In this document: positions 32,637-40,292 of the stretch, piece after piece
Layout of the letters: every line of letters starts with the position of its first letter
How positions within the stretch are numbered: position 1 is the stretch's first letter
DNA from: Streptomyces africanus
GTDB taxonomy: Bacteria > Actinomycetota > Actinomycetes > Streptomycetales > Streptomycetaceae
DNA: 40,388 nt
Assembly: GCF_002150735.1 (NCBI RefSeq)
Contig: NZ_MUKA01000133.1
Location: 1 to 40,388, forward strand
Direction: 5' to 3'
Notes under the pieces: model-generated
Databases searched by the model: none
What the model was told of the DNA's origin: nothing
Seen by the model: only the letters and a program-made list of their open reading frames with translations
Program-made: the position numbers and the translations under genes

Positions 32637-34922
32637 TCAGTCCCTGAGCAGGTCCGGTACTCCCGCCGCGTCCGGCTCGTCCCGGTCCGCCGAGACGACC
32701 GTGAGCTGCTGTGTGGCCCGGGTCAGTGCGACGTAGAGCACACGCAGGCCGGCCGGGGACTCGTCGGCGATCTCCGCCGGGGAGACCACGACCGTCGCGT
32801 CGTACTCCAGGCCCTTGGCCTCCAGGCTGCCGAGCGCCACCACCCGGTCGCCGAGTCCGGCGAGCCAGCGCCGGGCCTCCTCGCGGCGCTGCATGGCGAC
32901 GACGACGCCGACCGTGCCGTCGACGCGCTCCAGCAGCCGGGCCGCCTCGGCGCGGACGGTTTCGGCCAAGGTGTCGCCCACGACCGTGAAGCGCGGCTCG
33001 ACGCCGGTGGAGCGGACGGCCTTCGGGGACGGGGAGCCGGGCATGGCCAGGGCCAGCACCTTCGAGGCGAGCTCGGCGATCTCGGCCGGGTTGCGGTAGT
33101 TCACGGTGAGTTCGAAGCGGCGGCGCGGGCGGGTACCGAGGGCCTCGTCGCGGGCCTCGGCGGCCTCGTCCGGGTCGGACCAGGAGGACTGGGCCGGGTC
33201 GCCGACGACCGTCCAGGTGGCGTGCCGGCCGCGGCGGCCGACCATGCGCCACTGCATCGGGGTGAGGTCCTGGGCCTCGTCGACGATGACGTGCGCGTAC
33301 TCGGTGCGCTCCTGCGCGAGGCGCTCGGCACGCTCGCGCTGCGACTCCTCGCGCACCGGCATCAGCTCCTCCAGGCCGGTGAGCTGGTCGAGCGGGTCGA
33401 GTTCGCGCCTCTTGCGGGGCCGGGCCGGGGCGCCGAGGACGGCCTGGAGTTCGTCGAGCATCGCGATGTCGTGCACCGAGTGGCCGTCGCGCCTGAGGGA
33501 GCGGGCGACCTTGCGGATCTCGCCGGGGTTGAGGATCCGCCGGGCCCAGCGGCCGAGGCGCCGCTCGTCGGCCATCGCGTCCAGGACGGCCGCCGGGGTC
33601 AGCTCCGGCCACCAGGCGTCGAGGAAGGCGATGAAGGCGTCCTCGGAGGTGATGTCCTCGTCGAAGGAGGAGCGCAGCTCGGCGGCGAGCTCCGGGTCGG
33701 TGTGCCGGCCGGCCGCGCCGGACTGCTCCCACAGGGCGTCCAGGAGGAGCTTGCGGGCGCGGGGGCGCAGCAGGTTCACGGGGGCGGTGCCGCCGAGGGC
33801 GGCGCGGCGGATGCCCGCCAGCTGCTCGGCCTCCAGCTCCAGGCGGCGGCCGAAGGCGACCACGCGCAGCCGGGTCGGTGAATCGTTCAGCTCCAGGGCT
33901 CCGCGCGCGGCCTTGCGCAGCACCTTGAGCATGCGGGACGAGCCCTTGGCGCGGGCCACGGACGGGGAGTCGTAGAGCGTGGCCGCGGCGCCGTCGACGA
34001 GTGAGCCGATGGCGCGGATGGTGACCTGGCCCTCCTCGCCGAGGGAGGGCAGCACGCCCTCGGTGTAGGCGACGAGCAGCGGGGTCGGGGAGACGATCAG
34101 GATGCCGCCCGCGTACCGGCGGCGGTCCTGGTAGAGGAGGTAGGCCGCGCGGTGCAGGGCGACGGCGGTCTTGCCGGTGCCGGGGCCGCCCTCGACGTAC
34201 GTCACGGAGGCGGCGGGGGCGCGGATGACCAGGTCCTGCTCGGCCTGGATGGAGGCGACGATGTCGCGCATGGTGTGGCTGCGGGCCTGGCCGAGCGCGG
34301 CCATCAGGGCGCCGTCGCCGATGACGGGCAGTTCATGGCCGTCGAGGAAGGCCGTCAGCTCGGGGCGCATCAGGTCGTCCTCGACGCCGAGCACCTTGCG
34401 GCCCTTGGAGCGGATGACCCGGCGGCGGACGACCCGGCCGGGGTCCACGGGCGTCGACCGGTAGAAGGGGGCGGCGGCCGGGGCCCGCCAGTCGATGACC
34501 AGCGGGGCGTAGTCCTGGTCGAGGACACCGATACGGCCGATGTGCAGCGTCTCGACGATGTCGGCGGTGTTGTCCTCACGGACCGCGCCCTCGGCGGGCT
34601 CCACGGCGGTGTACGCGCCGTCGGGGCCCTTCTTGCCGTCCTTGCCGCGCAGCAGGTCGATACGGCCGAAGAGGAAGTCCTCGAACTCGTTGTTCAGCCG
34701 GCTGAGGTGTATGCCGGCCCGGAAGACCTGGGCGTCCCGCTCGGCGAGCGCGCCGGGGGTGCCGACCTGGCCGCGCTGGGCCGCGTCGTTCATGAGGAAC
34801 TCGGCCTCGTGGATCTTCTCCTCGAGGCGCCGGTACACCCGGTCCAGGTGTTCCTGTTCGACGCTGATCTCTCTGTCTCTCAGGGAGTCGAGCGCGGTTT
34901 CCTGTTGAGCCTGAGCGGCCAC
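32637..34922 (-). CDS. HelD/HelR-like RNA polymerase-associated UvrD-type ATPase
   Basis: A 761-residue superfamily 1 protein. The N-terminal coiled coil (about 15-75, DREISVEQEHLDRVYRRLEE) and HIGRIGVLDQDYAPLVIDWR with APAAAPFYR are HelD-family hallmarks, not those of repair UvrD. Motor motifs: Walker A GGPGTGKTAVALHRAAYLL (about 245), DEAQDLTPMQW (motif II, about 560), VGDPAQSSW (motif III) and LYVALTRATQQLTVV (motif VI). HelD proteins remove RNA polymerase from stalled or rifampicin-inhibited complexes; which HelD class this belongs to is not resolved. The start is GTG at 34922 with AAGGGGG upstream. Sixty bases separate it from the anti-sigma stop/start region. Confidence 0.93.
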   Translation of the reverse strand: MAAQAQQETALDSLRDREISVEQEHLDRVYRRLEEKIHEAEFLMNDAAQRGQVGTPGALAERDAQVFRAGIHLSRLNNEFEDFLFGRIDLLRGKDGKKGPDGAYTAVEPAEGAVREDNTADIVETLHIGRIGVLDQDYAPLVIDWRAPAAAPFYRSTPVDPGRVVRRRVIRSKGRKVLGVEDDLMRPELTAFLDGHELPVIGDGALMAALGQARSHTMRDIVASIQAEQDLVIRAPAASVTYVEGGPGTGKTAVALHRAAYLLYQDRRRYAGGILIVSPTPLLVAYTEGVLPSLGEEGQVTIRAIGSLVDGAAATLYDSPSVARAKGSSRMLKVLRKAARGALELNDSPTRLRVVAFGRRLELEAEQLAGIRRAALGGTAPVNLLRPRARKLLLDALWEQSGAAGRHTDPELAAELRSSFDEDITSEDAFIAFLDAWWPELTPAAVLDAMADERRLGRWARRILNPGEIRKVARSLRRDGHSVHDIAMLDELQAVLGAPARPRKRRELDPLDQLTGLEELMPVREESQRERAERLAQERTEYAHVIVDEAQDLTPMQWRMVGRRGRHATWTVVGDPAQSSWSDPDEAAEARDEALGTRPRRRFELTVNYRNPAEIAELASKVLALAMPGSPSPKAVRSTGVEPRFTVVGDTLAETVRAEAARLLERVDGTVGVVVAMQRREEARRWLAGLGDRVVALGSLEAKGLEYDATVVVSPAEIADESPAGLRVLYVALTRATQQLTVVSADRDEPDAAGVPDLLRD

Positions 34923-34982
34923 CGGGCCCCCTTCTGACGTGCTGGGCAGCCGTCCACCGTACGCGAAGGGGACCCGGTAAGG

Positions 34983-35813
34983 CTACGCGTCGACCTCGAC
35001 CAGCCGCTTGCCGTCGAAGGTCACGATCTCGAAGTGGTCGATCTCGTTCGGCTTGAAGGCGGCGCCGCCCTGGACGTACAGGGGCTCCTTGGCCTTCTCG
35101 GACTTGGCTTCCGGCAGGCCGTAGCCCCATTCCGGGACGGACCAGGAGGACAGGGTCTCCCGCTCGCCGTTCTTGCCGACCGCGACGAGCGCGCACTTGA
35201 GCGGGCCCTTGACGTTCTTCAGCTCCGTGACCACGCCCGTCCCCCAGTCCTTCTTCTGGAGGGCGACCGTCGCGGTGACCTTGGTGCTCGGGTCGGTGGC
35301 CGAGATCTTGTCGGAGATGCCGTCGAAGGCCTCCTTGGCGGGGCTGGCCGCGAGCGGGCGGTTCTCCGCGCCGCCGCCGTCACCGCCGCTGTTCGTCGCG
35401 ACCGCGACGAAGGGGCCGCCGATGATCAGCGCGCCGGCCGCGGCCACCATGTAGAAACTCCGGCGGCGCTTCTGGGCGCGGCGGTCGGCGACCTCGTCGA
35501 CCAGCTTCTCCACCAGGCGCGGCCGGGGTTTCGCGGACAGCGACTCGCCGATCGCGGGTGTGCTGCCGGAACCGGGCAGGTCGGCGAGGGCGGCGAGCAT
35601 CGGCTCCATGCCGGCCAGCTCGTCGAGCTGCTGGGCGCACCATTCACAGGTCGCGAGGTGGGCTTCGAAAGCGGTTGCTTCGGCGTCGTCGAGGATGCCG
35701 AGAGCGTAGGCGCCGACGGTCTCGTGCTCGTTCGGCACCGGAGATCCCTGCATGGGTCCAGACATACCCATGCCTCCCGTACCGAACCCCTGGTTACCCC
35801 CGTAAACACTCAT
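34983..35813 (-). CDS. rsuA: membrane anti-sigma factor with zinc-binding (ZAS) motif, probable RsuA
   Basis: A 276-residue protein. The cytoplasmic ZAS domain has His52-x3-Cys56-x2-Cys59 in FEAHLATCEWCAQQLDEL. A basic linker is followed by one membrane segment (about 119-140) and an extracytoplasmic anti-sigma-K-like C-terminal domain (WGTGVVTELKNVKGPLKCAL onward). It should hold the adjacent ECF sigma inactive until a surface signal triggers release. The ATG at 35813 overlaps the sigma stop as TGATG; a GTG at 35816 would overlap by GTGA. The symbol comes from synteny with the S. coelicolor sigU locus as I recall it. Confidence 0.9.
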   Translation of the reverse strand: MSVYGGNQGFGTGGMGMSGPMQGSPVPNEHETVGAYALGILDDAEATAFEAHLATCEWCAQQLDELAGMEPMLAALADLPGSGSTPAIGESLSAKPRPRLVEKLVDEVADRRAQKRRRSFYMVAAAGALIIGGPFVAVATNSGGDGGGAENRPLAASPAKEAFDGISDKISATDPSTKVTATVALQKKDWGTGVVTELKNVKGPLKCALVAVGKNGERETLSSWSVPEWGYGLPEAKSEKAKEPLYVQGGAAFKPNEIDHFEIVTFDGKRLVEVDA

Positions 35814-36388
35814 CACGCCGTCACCCCCCGCTCCTCCAGTGCCAGCTTCATCGAACGCAGGGCGTAGAAGACCCTGGAGCGGACGGTTCCGCTGGGTATG
35901 CCCAGGGTTTCGGCCGCCTCATTGACGGTACGCCCCTTGAAGTACGTCTCGACGAGCACCTCCCGGTGGGCGGGGGTCAGGTCGTCGAGTGCGTCCGACA
36001 GAGTCATCAGCCACAGCGCCTTGTCGATCTCGTCCTCCGCGGGGATGACCTCCAGCGGCGACGGGTCGACCTCCTGCGGCCGGGCCTGCCGGCTGCGGTG
36101 GCCGTCGATGACGATGCGCCGGGCGACCGTCACCAGCCAGGGGCGTACCGATCCGGTCGCCCGATTGAGCTGACCGGCGTTCTTCCAGGCACGGATGAGC
36201 GTCTCCTGCACGACGTCCTCTGCGCGCTGCCGGTCTCCGGCGACCAGGCGCAGGACATACGCAAGCAGGGGTCCGGCGTGTTCGCGGTAGAGCGCACGCA
36301 TCAGCTCCTCGTCGGGTTCCGAGGGCTGGGACATGCGATGTCGGGCCCTCGGTGCACGTTCATTGGCCACGACGGAATCCTTGCGCAC
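35813..36388 (-). CDS. sigU: ECF RNA polymerase sigma factor, probable SigU
   Basis: A 191-residue ECF sigma. Region 2 (about 28-95) includes YVLRLVAGDRQRAEDVVQET and RPWLVTVARRIVIDGHRS, and region 4 (about 125-180) includes LTPAHREVLVETYFKGRTVN and IPSGTVRSRVFYALRSMKLA. GGAGG lies five bases before the GTG at 36388 (MRKDSVVANERAP). A second GTG at 36370 has AAGGA seven bases upstream, so either may be used. Further upstream the frame is open but codon use is AT-rich and not coding. Translationally coupled to its anti-sigma. In S. coelicolor the SigU pathway affects secreted proteins, by memory. Confidence 0.92.
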   Translation of the reverse strand: MRKDSVVANERAPRARHRMSQPSEPDEELMRALYREHAGPLLAYVLRLVAGDRQRAEDVVQETLIRAWKNAGQLNRATGSVRPWLVTVARRIVIDGHRSRQARPQEVDPSPLEVIPAEDEIDKALWLMTLSDALDDLTPAHREVLVETYFKGRTVNEAAETLGIPSGTVRSRVFYALRSMKLALEERGVTA

Positions 36389-36707
36389 GCCCACCTCCGG
36401 TGTCCGGGGGTTCCCCCAGTCGGTCGCTCCCCATGCCGTACGGACGCGAGGCGTTGGGCGTTCAAAGTGGAGTGACAGATTTCTTTGAAGTGACGTGACG
36501 AGGGGGACATGGGAGCACATTCCCACCCCGCATTCTTTACATTTCTGCCACATCGACGAGATCAAGCCAGGCTTTCCCTACGGGTGCGTAGGTAAACGGC
36601 ATGTAATCGAAATCACTTCGACAGCGCATCCACAGAAGTCGCATTTAGGACAGGGGAATTGGGGGCGGCGACCACCCAACGCCCTTGACCCGAGGGGCAA
36701 AAGGGAC
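36389..36707. other. 319-base low-GC upstream region of the sigma gene
   Basis: This holds the sigma promoter region. It is clearly less GC-rich than its surroundings at 36520-36660 (runs such as CATTCTTTACATTTC). An inverted repeat lies at 36461-36489. I could not assign an ECF -35/-10 pair with confidence, and no small gene is convincing. Confidence 0.6.
36461..36489. promoter_or_regulatory. TTCAAAG-15-CTTTGAA inverted repeat upstream of the sigma gene
   Basis: Perfect 7-base arms at 36461-36467 and 36483-36489; centre-to-centre distance 22 bases, two helical turns. It is 70-100 bases upstream of the sigma start, a likely position for a regulator. Confidence 0.38.
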
Positions 36708-37301
36708 TTAAGCGCGAGTGAGTGCGGCGCGGCGGCGATGCCGGGCGACCCGTTCGCGGTTCCCGCAGACCTCGCTGGAGCACCAGCGCCTCCTGCGCCC
36801 CCGGGAGGTGTCGAGGTACACGATCGGGCAGTTGTCGCCCTCGCACTGGCGCAGGGCCGCGCGGGCGGCGGGGTCGGTCAGCAGGTCCACGGCGTCCCGG
36901 GCGACGGCCGCGAGCAGGGCGGGGCAGCCGGGCGGGCCGTCCAACCGCCGCAGAAGTTCGCCGTCTCCCCCGCGGACCGCGCGCGGGGCGGGAGGTGCGG
37001 TACGGGCGAGGTCGTTGACGCGCGCGAGCGCGAAGTCGTAGGCCCGGGTTCCGGATCCGGGCCAGCCGCGCACCAACCGGTCGACCTGGCCGCGCAGTTC
37101 GCGGAAGGCGACCAGCCAGGCGGCGTCGGCGTGGGCCAGGGCGGTGTCCGCCGGGACCAGCCCGGAGCCGGTGATCCAGGCGCGCAGCACGTCCACGGAG
37201 CCGAGCCGTTCCTCCGGATGCGTGGTGGAGAGCAGGTCGAGGCAGATCCGTCCGGCGTCGAAGCGCAGCTCGTACGGGGCCGTGGCCGTACCCAGTGCCA
37301 T
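36708..37301 (-). CDS. ABATE/CGNR zinc-finger transcription factor
   Basis: A 197-residue protein. The N-terminal ABATE stress-response domain (YELRFDAGRICLDLLSTTHP onward, about 8-140) is followed by a C-terminal CGNR finger with Cys153, Cys158, Cys174 and Cys179 in CEGDNCPIVYLDTSRGRRRR and WCSSEVCGNRERVARHRRR. The family is widespread in actinobacteria as putative DNA-binding regulators; targets are unknown. The ATG at 37301 (MALGTATAPYELRF) matches family starts. The frame is open further upstream but the added residues are basic and non-conserved. The Shine-Dalgarno is weak. Confidence 0.9.
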   Translation of the reverse strand: MALGTATAPYELRFDAGRICLDLLSTTHPEERLGSVDVLRAWITGSGLVPADTALAHADAAWLVAFRELRGQVDRLVRGWPGSGTRAYDFALARVNDLARTAPPAPRAVRGGDGELLRRLDGPPGCPALLAAVARDAVDLLTDPAARAALRQCEGDNCPIVYLDTSRGRRRRWCSSEVCGNRERVARHRRRAALTRA

Positions 37302-37414
37302 GTGCCTGTCACCGCCTAGGGGTGCACCCCGGTCGCGAGGGTTCGCTGAGGTGCCAGTGAGAGGGCTGGGAAACCGTTCCCTCTTACAGTGCCTGCCCGC
37401 TCCCGCGCCGGAAA

Positions 37415-37443
37415 CCCCTCGCACGGGCCGCTCGTGCGAGGGG
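37415..37443 (-). terminator. intrinsic terminator downstream of the nnaR-like gene
   Basis: A perfect 10-bp stem (37415-37424 with 37434-37443) with a 9-base loop, followed by TTTCC on the minus strand. Confidence 0.7.
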
Positions 37444-37473
37444 CGGCTTCGGGTGGCGGTATCCCGCTCAACC

Positions 37474-37497
37474 CGCGGACGCGCTCACGCGTCCGCG
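37474..37497 (-). terminator. perfect hairpin overlapping the nnaR-like stop codon
   Basis: CGCGGACGCG-CTCA-CGCGTCCGCG, 10-4-10, contains the stop at 37485-37487. It precedes the second hairpin by about 30 bases. Confidence 0.5.
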
Positions 37498-38636
37498 TAC
37501 TTCGTGTCCGCCGCCGGGTCCAGGGCGAGGCGGTACCCCCGTTTGACCACCGTCTGGATCAGTTTCGGGGTGCCGAGGGCCGTGCGGAGACGGGCCATGG
37601 CCGTCTCGACCGCGTGCTCGTCGCGGCCGGAGCCGGGCAGGGCGCGCAGGAGTTCCGCGCGCGCGACCACCCAGCCGGGGCGGCGGGAGAGGGTACGGAG
37701 CAGGGACATGCCGGCGGGCGGCACGGGCTTGAGGTCCCCGTCGACCAGGACGGCGTGGCCGCGGATCTCCACCCGGTGCCCGGCGATCGGCAGCGCGCGT
37801 GCCCGGCCGGGCAGTTCCTTGGCAAGGAGCTGGACCAGGGGTCCGAGCCGGAAGCGCTCGGGCTGGATCGTGTCGATGCCGCGGGACTGCAGCGGCAGGG
37901 CGGTGACCGGGCCGACGCAGGCCGGCAGCACGTCGTGGCTCAGGGCCTCCAGCACCTCGGGGAGCATCCCGCGCTCCTCCGCCCTGGAGAGCAGGGAGGC
38001 CGCGGCCGGGGCGCTGGTGAAGGTCAGCGCGTCCACGCCCCGGGAGACCGCCGCGTCCAGCAGGCGGTCCACCGGGGCGATGTCCTCGGGCGGCATCCAC
38101 CGGTAGACGGGCACGCCCACGACCTCGGCCCCGCCCTCGCGCAGCGCCTCCACGAACCCGGGCAGCGGCTCACCGTGCAGCTGGATCGCGATGCGCTGCC
38201 CGTCGACGCCCTCCTCCAGCAACCGGTCGAGCACCTCGGCCATGGACTCCGACGACGGCGACCACTCCTCCGTCAGCCCGGCGGCCCGGACCGCGCCCTT
38301 CACCTTGGGGCCGCGCGCGAGGATCCGTACGCCGCCGAGCCGTGACAGCAGATCGTCGCCGAGCCCCCAGCCGTCGGCGGCCTCGACCCAGCCCCGGAAA
38401 CCGATCGCGGTCGTGGCGACCACGATGTCCGGCACCTGGCGGATGAGCTCCTTCGTCGCGCCCAGCAGTTCACTGTCGTCGGCGAGCTGCACGATCCGCA
38501 GGGCAGGGGCGTGCATGACGGCGGCACCGCGCCGCTGGAGCAGCGTCCCCAGCTCATCGGCCCGGCGCGCGGCCGTCACACCCACGGTGAAACCCGCCAG
38601 GGGCCCGTGGTCCGGTCGCTGTTCTTCCTCGTACAT
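37485..38636 (-). CDS. nnaR: HemD-domain/winged-helix regulator of nitrate assimilation (NnaR-like)
   Basis: A 383-residue fusion. Residues about 12-265 are a uroporphyrinogen-III synthase (HemD) fold: GFTVGVTAARRADELGTLLQ, IVVATTAIGFRGWVEAADGW, DALTFTSAPAAASLLSRAEE and LPACVGPVTA. Residues about 285-372 are an OmpR-type DNA-binding domain (HRVEIRGHAVLVDGDLKPVP, DEHAVETAMARLRTALG and PKLIQTVVKRGYRLAL). As I recall, this architecture next to narK matches S. coelicolor NnaR, a regulator of nitrate/nitrite assimilation. It probably uses the HemD fold as a sensor, not as an enzyme. The ATG at 38636 is used. It is transcribed away from narK's 3' end in the same direction, separated by a large hairpin. 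Confidence 0.92.
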   Translation of the reverse strand: MYEEEQRPDHGPLAGFTVGVTAARRADELGTLLQRRGAAVMHAPALRIVQLADDSELLGATKELIRQVPDIVVATTAIGFRGWVEAADGWGLGDDLLSRLGGVRILARGPKVKGAVRAAGLTEEWSPSSESMAEVLDRLLEEGVDGQRIAIQLHGEPLPGFVEALREGGAEVVGVPVYRWMPPEDIAPVDRLLDAAVSRGVDALTFTSAPAAASLLSRAEERGMLPEVLEALSHDVLPACVGPVTALPLQSRGIDTIQPERFRLGPLVQLLAKELPGRARALPIAGHRVEIRGHAVLVDGDLKPVPPAGMSLLRTLSRRPGWVVARAELLRALPGSGRDEHAVETAMARLRTALGTPKLIQTVVKRGYRLALDPAADTKYADA

Positions 38637-38687
38637 GGCTCTCGTCCCGCACTCGAGTCGTCGTACTTAGTGGGTACGGCGTTCCTA

Positions 38688-38736
38688 CATGCCGAGCGAG
38701 CCTGTCAACGGCTCGTGACAGGCTCGGATCGGCATG
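38688..38736 (-). terminator. long hairpin between narK and the nnaR-like gene
   Basis: An inner perfect 11-bp stem (38697-38707 with 38716-38726), then a small bulge, then an 8-bp outer stem CATGCCGA/TCGGCATG. It follows the narK stop by about 18 bases. No T-run; could be partial, letting some narK transcription reach the regulator gene. Confidence 0.62.
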
Positions 38737-38753
38737 ATGTCGACGGTGTTACG

Positions 38754-40139
38754 TCACACCTTGGCGTAGGTGAGCTGCGGCTCTGCCTCCGAGGTCGCCG
38801 CCGTGGCGGGTACTCGGGGGGTCGTACGGCGAAGGTATACGGACCAGGTGACCGCGAAGCAGACCGCGTAGAAGGCGAGGAAGGCGACGAACGCCCCGGT
38901 GCCGGAGCCGTAGGAGAGGAAGGACTGGCGGAAGGCGAGGTTGATGCCGACGCCGCCGAGCGCGCCCACCGCGCCGATGAGTCCCATGGAGGCGCCGGAG
39001 AGCCGGCGTCCGTAGGCCGCGGCCGCCTCGCCCTGAAGTCCCTTGGCGAGGGCCTTGTTCTGGAAGATGCCCGGGATCATCTTGAACGTCGAGCCGTTGC
39101 CGAGCCCGCTGAGCACGAAGAGCACCACGAACGCCGTGGTGAACAGCGCCAGCGACTTCTGCATCGAGGCACCGATCAGGACCGCCGTGGCGACGCCCAT
39201 GCCGACGTAGTTCCACAGGCTGATCTTCGCGCCGCCGTACTTGTCGGCCATCCAGCCGCCCAGGGGCCGGATCAGCGAGCCGAGGAGCGGACCGATGAAG
39301 GTGACGTACGCCGCCTCCAGCGGGGTGCGTCCGAACTGGTTCTGCAGGACCTGCCCGAAGGCGAAGCTGTAGCCGATGAACGAGCCGAACGTGCCGATGT
39401 AGAGGAAGGACATGATCCACGTGTGGGCGTCCCGCGCGGCGTCCTTGGCGGCACCGGTGTCGTTCTTCACGTTCTCGAGGTTGTCCATGAAGAGCGCGGC
39501 CATGACGGCGGCGACGAGGATCAGCGGGATGTAGATCCCGAGCAGCACGCGCGGCCCGCCGCCGGCGCCGATGATCGCCAGGGCGGCCAGCTGGATCACC
39601 GGTACGCCGATGTTGCCGCCGCCCGCGTTCAGGCCGAGGGCCCAGCCCTTCTTCCGCAGCGGGAAGAAGGCGTTGATGTTGGTCATGGAGGAGGCGAAGT
39701 TGCCGCCGCCGATGCCCGCGAGCAGGCCGACGAGGAGGAAGGTGGAGAAGGACGTGCCCGGCTCCATCACCATGAAGGCGGCGACGCTCGGGACGAGGAG
39801 GAGGCCGGCGGAGATGATCGTCCAGTTCCGGCCGCCGAAGATCGCGACGGCGAAGGTGTACGGGACGCGGACGACGGCGCCGACGAGCGTGACCATCGAG
39901 GTCAGCATGAACTTGTCGGCGGGGGTCAGCCCGTACTCCGGGCCCATGAAGAGGACCAGAACGGACCACAGGGTCCAGATCGAGAACCCGATGTGCTCGG
40001 AGAGCACGGAGAAGAAGAGGTTCCGGCGGGCGATCTTCTCGCCCGTCTCCTTCCAGAAGGTCTCGTTTTCCGGATCCCAGTGCTGGATCCAGCGTCCGCC
40101 CCTGCTCGGGGGTGCGGGTGCCGTGCCAGGGCCTGTCAT
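38754..40139 (-). CDS. narK: nitrate/nitrite MFS transporter NarK
   Basis: A 461-residue transporter with about 12 membrane segments. The nitrate signatures are present: GLLAGIGGGNFASSMTNINA (NS1 region, about 140-160) and VLSGLGNGSTFKMIPGIF (NS2 region, about 340-358). Conserved arginines for substrate binding are seen around VRVPYTF and SLIRPLGGW. It imports nitrate and/or exports nitrite. The ATG at 40139 (MTGPGTAPAPPSR) has GGAGG four bases upstream. An in-frame start at 40175 would add 12 residues without a ribosome site. Nitrogen control is suggested by the upstream GlnR-like box and the adjacent NnaR-like regulator. Confidence 0.96.
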   Translation of the reverse strand: MTGPGTAPAPPSRGGRWIQHWDPENETFWKETGEKIARRNLFFSVLSEHIGFSIWTLWSVLVLFMGPEYGLTPADKFMLTSMVTLVGAVVRVPYTFAVAIFGGRNWTIISAGLLLVPSVAAFMVMEPGTSFSTFLLVGLLAGIGGGNFASSMTNINAFFPLRKKGWALGLNAGGGNIGVPVIQLAALAIIGAGGGPRVLLGIYIPLILVAAVMAALFMDNLENVKNDTGAAKDAARDAHTWIMSFLYIGTFGSFIGYSFAFGQVLQNQFGRTPLEAAYVTFIGPLLGSLIRPLGGWMADKYGGAKISLWNYVGMGVATAVLIGASMQKSLALFTTAFVVLFVLSGLGNGSTFKMIPGIFQNKALAKGLQGEAAAAYGRRLSGASMGLIGAVGALGGVGINLAFRQSFLSYGSGTGAFVAFLAFYAVCFAVTWSVYLRRTTPRVPATAATSEAEPQLTYAKV

Positions 40140-40156
40140 GACGCCTCCACTTGCTC

Positions 40157-40190
40157 CGGGACTCGGTCGTTCCATGAGTGCTGAGTCCCG
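40157..40190. promoter_or_regulatory. inverted repeat in the narK leader
   Basis: CGGGACTC (40157-40164) pairs with GAGTCCCG (40183-40190) across 18 bases. It would lie in the 5' leader of narK mRNA, ending about 18 bases before the start codon, or could serve as an operator. Confidence 0.4.
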
Positions 40191-40222
40191 AAGGTAGGGA
40201 GGACGCGTTTCGTGACTGTGCC
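40191..40222 (-). promoter_or_regulatory. narK promoter with a GlnR-like box
   Basis: On the minus strand TACCTT (40196-40191) fits a -10. Upstream, GGCAC-AGTCAC-GAAAC (40222-40207) resembles the GlnR consensus gTnAc-n6-GaAAc with one mismatch and covers the poor -35 position, as at an activated promoter. A further GTCAC half-site lies at 40228-40232. Confidence 0.35.
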
Positions 40223-40247
40223 AGCGGGTGACCGCGAGGGAACTTTG

Positions 40248-40277
40248 CTCTCACCCCGGCCGGGGGCGGGATGAGAG
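40248..40277 (-). terminator. hairpin terminator of the partial gene at the right edge
   Basis: An 11-bp stem (40248-40258 with 40267-40277). On the minus-strand RNA the one mismatch is a G-U pair, so the stem is continuous only in that direction. Confidence 0.58.
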
Positions 40278-40292
40278 GTTCGGTGGCGTCTG

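Noticed and set aside
36389..36565. In-frame upstream extension of the sigma gene with a CKECGVGMCSH zinc-finger-like pattern
   Set aside because: The codons there are AT-rich (AAA, TGT, GAA, AAT) and unlike Streptomyces coding DNA, and GGAGG marks a start at 36388; the cysteines are most likely chance translation of promoter DNA.
38637..38700. GlnR box upstream of the nnaR-like gene (GTAC repeats 11 bases apart)
   Set aside because: GTACC and GTACG do not fit gTnAc at the fourth base; the periodicity alone is weak evidence.
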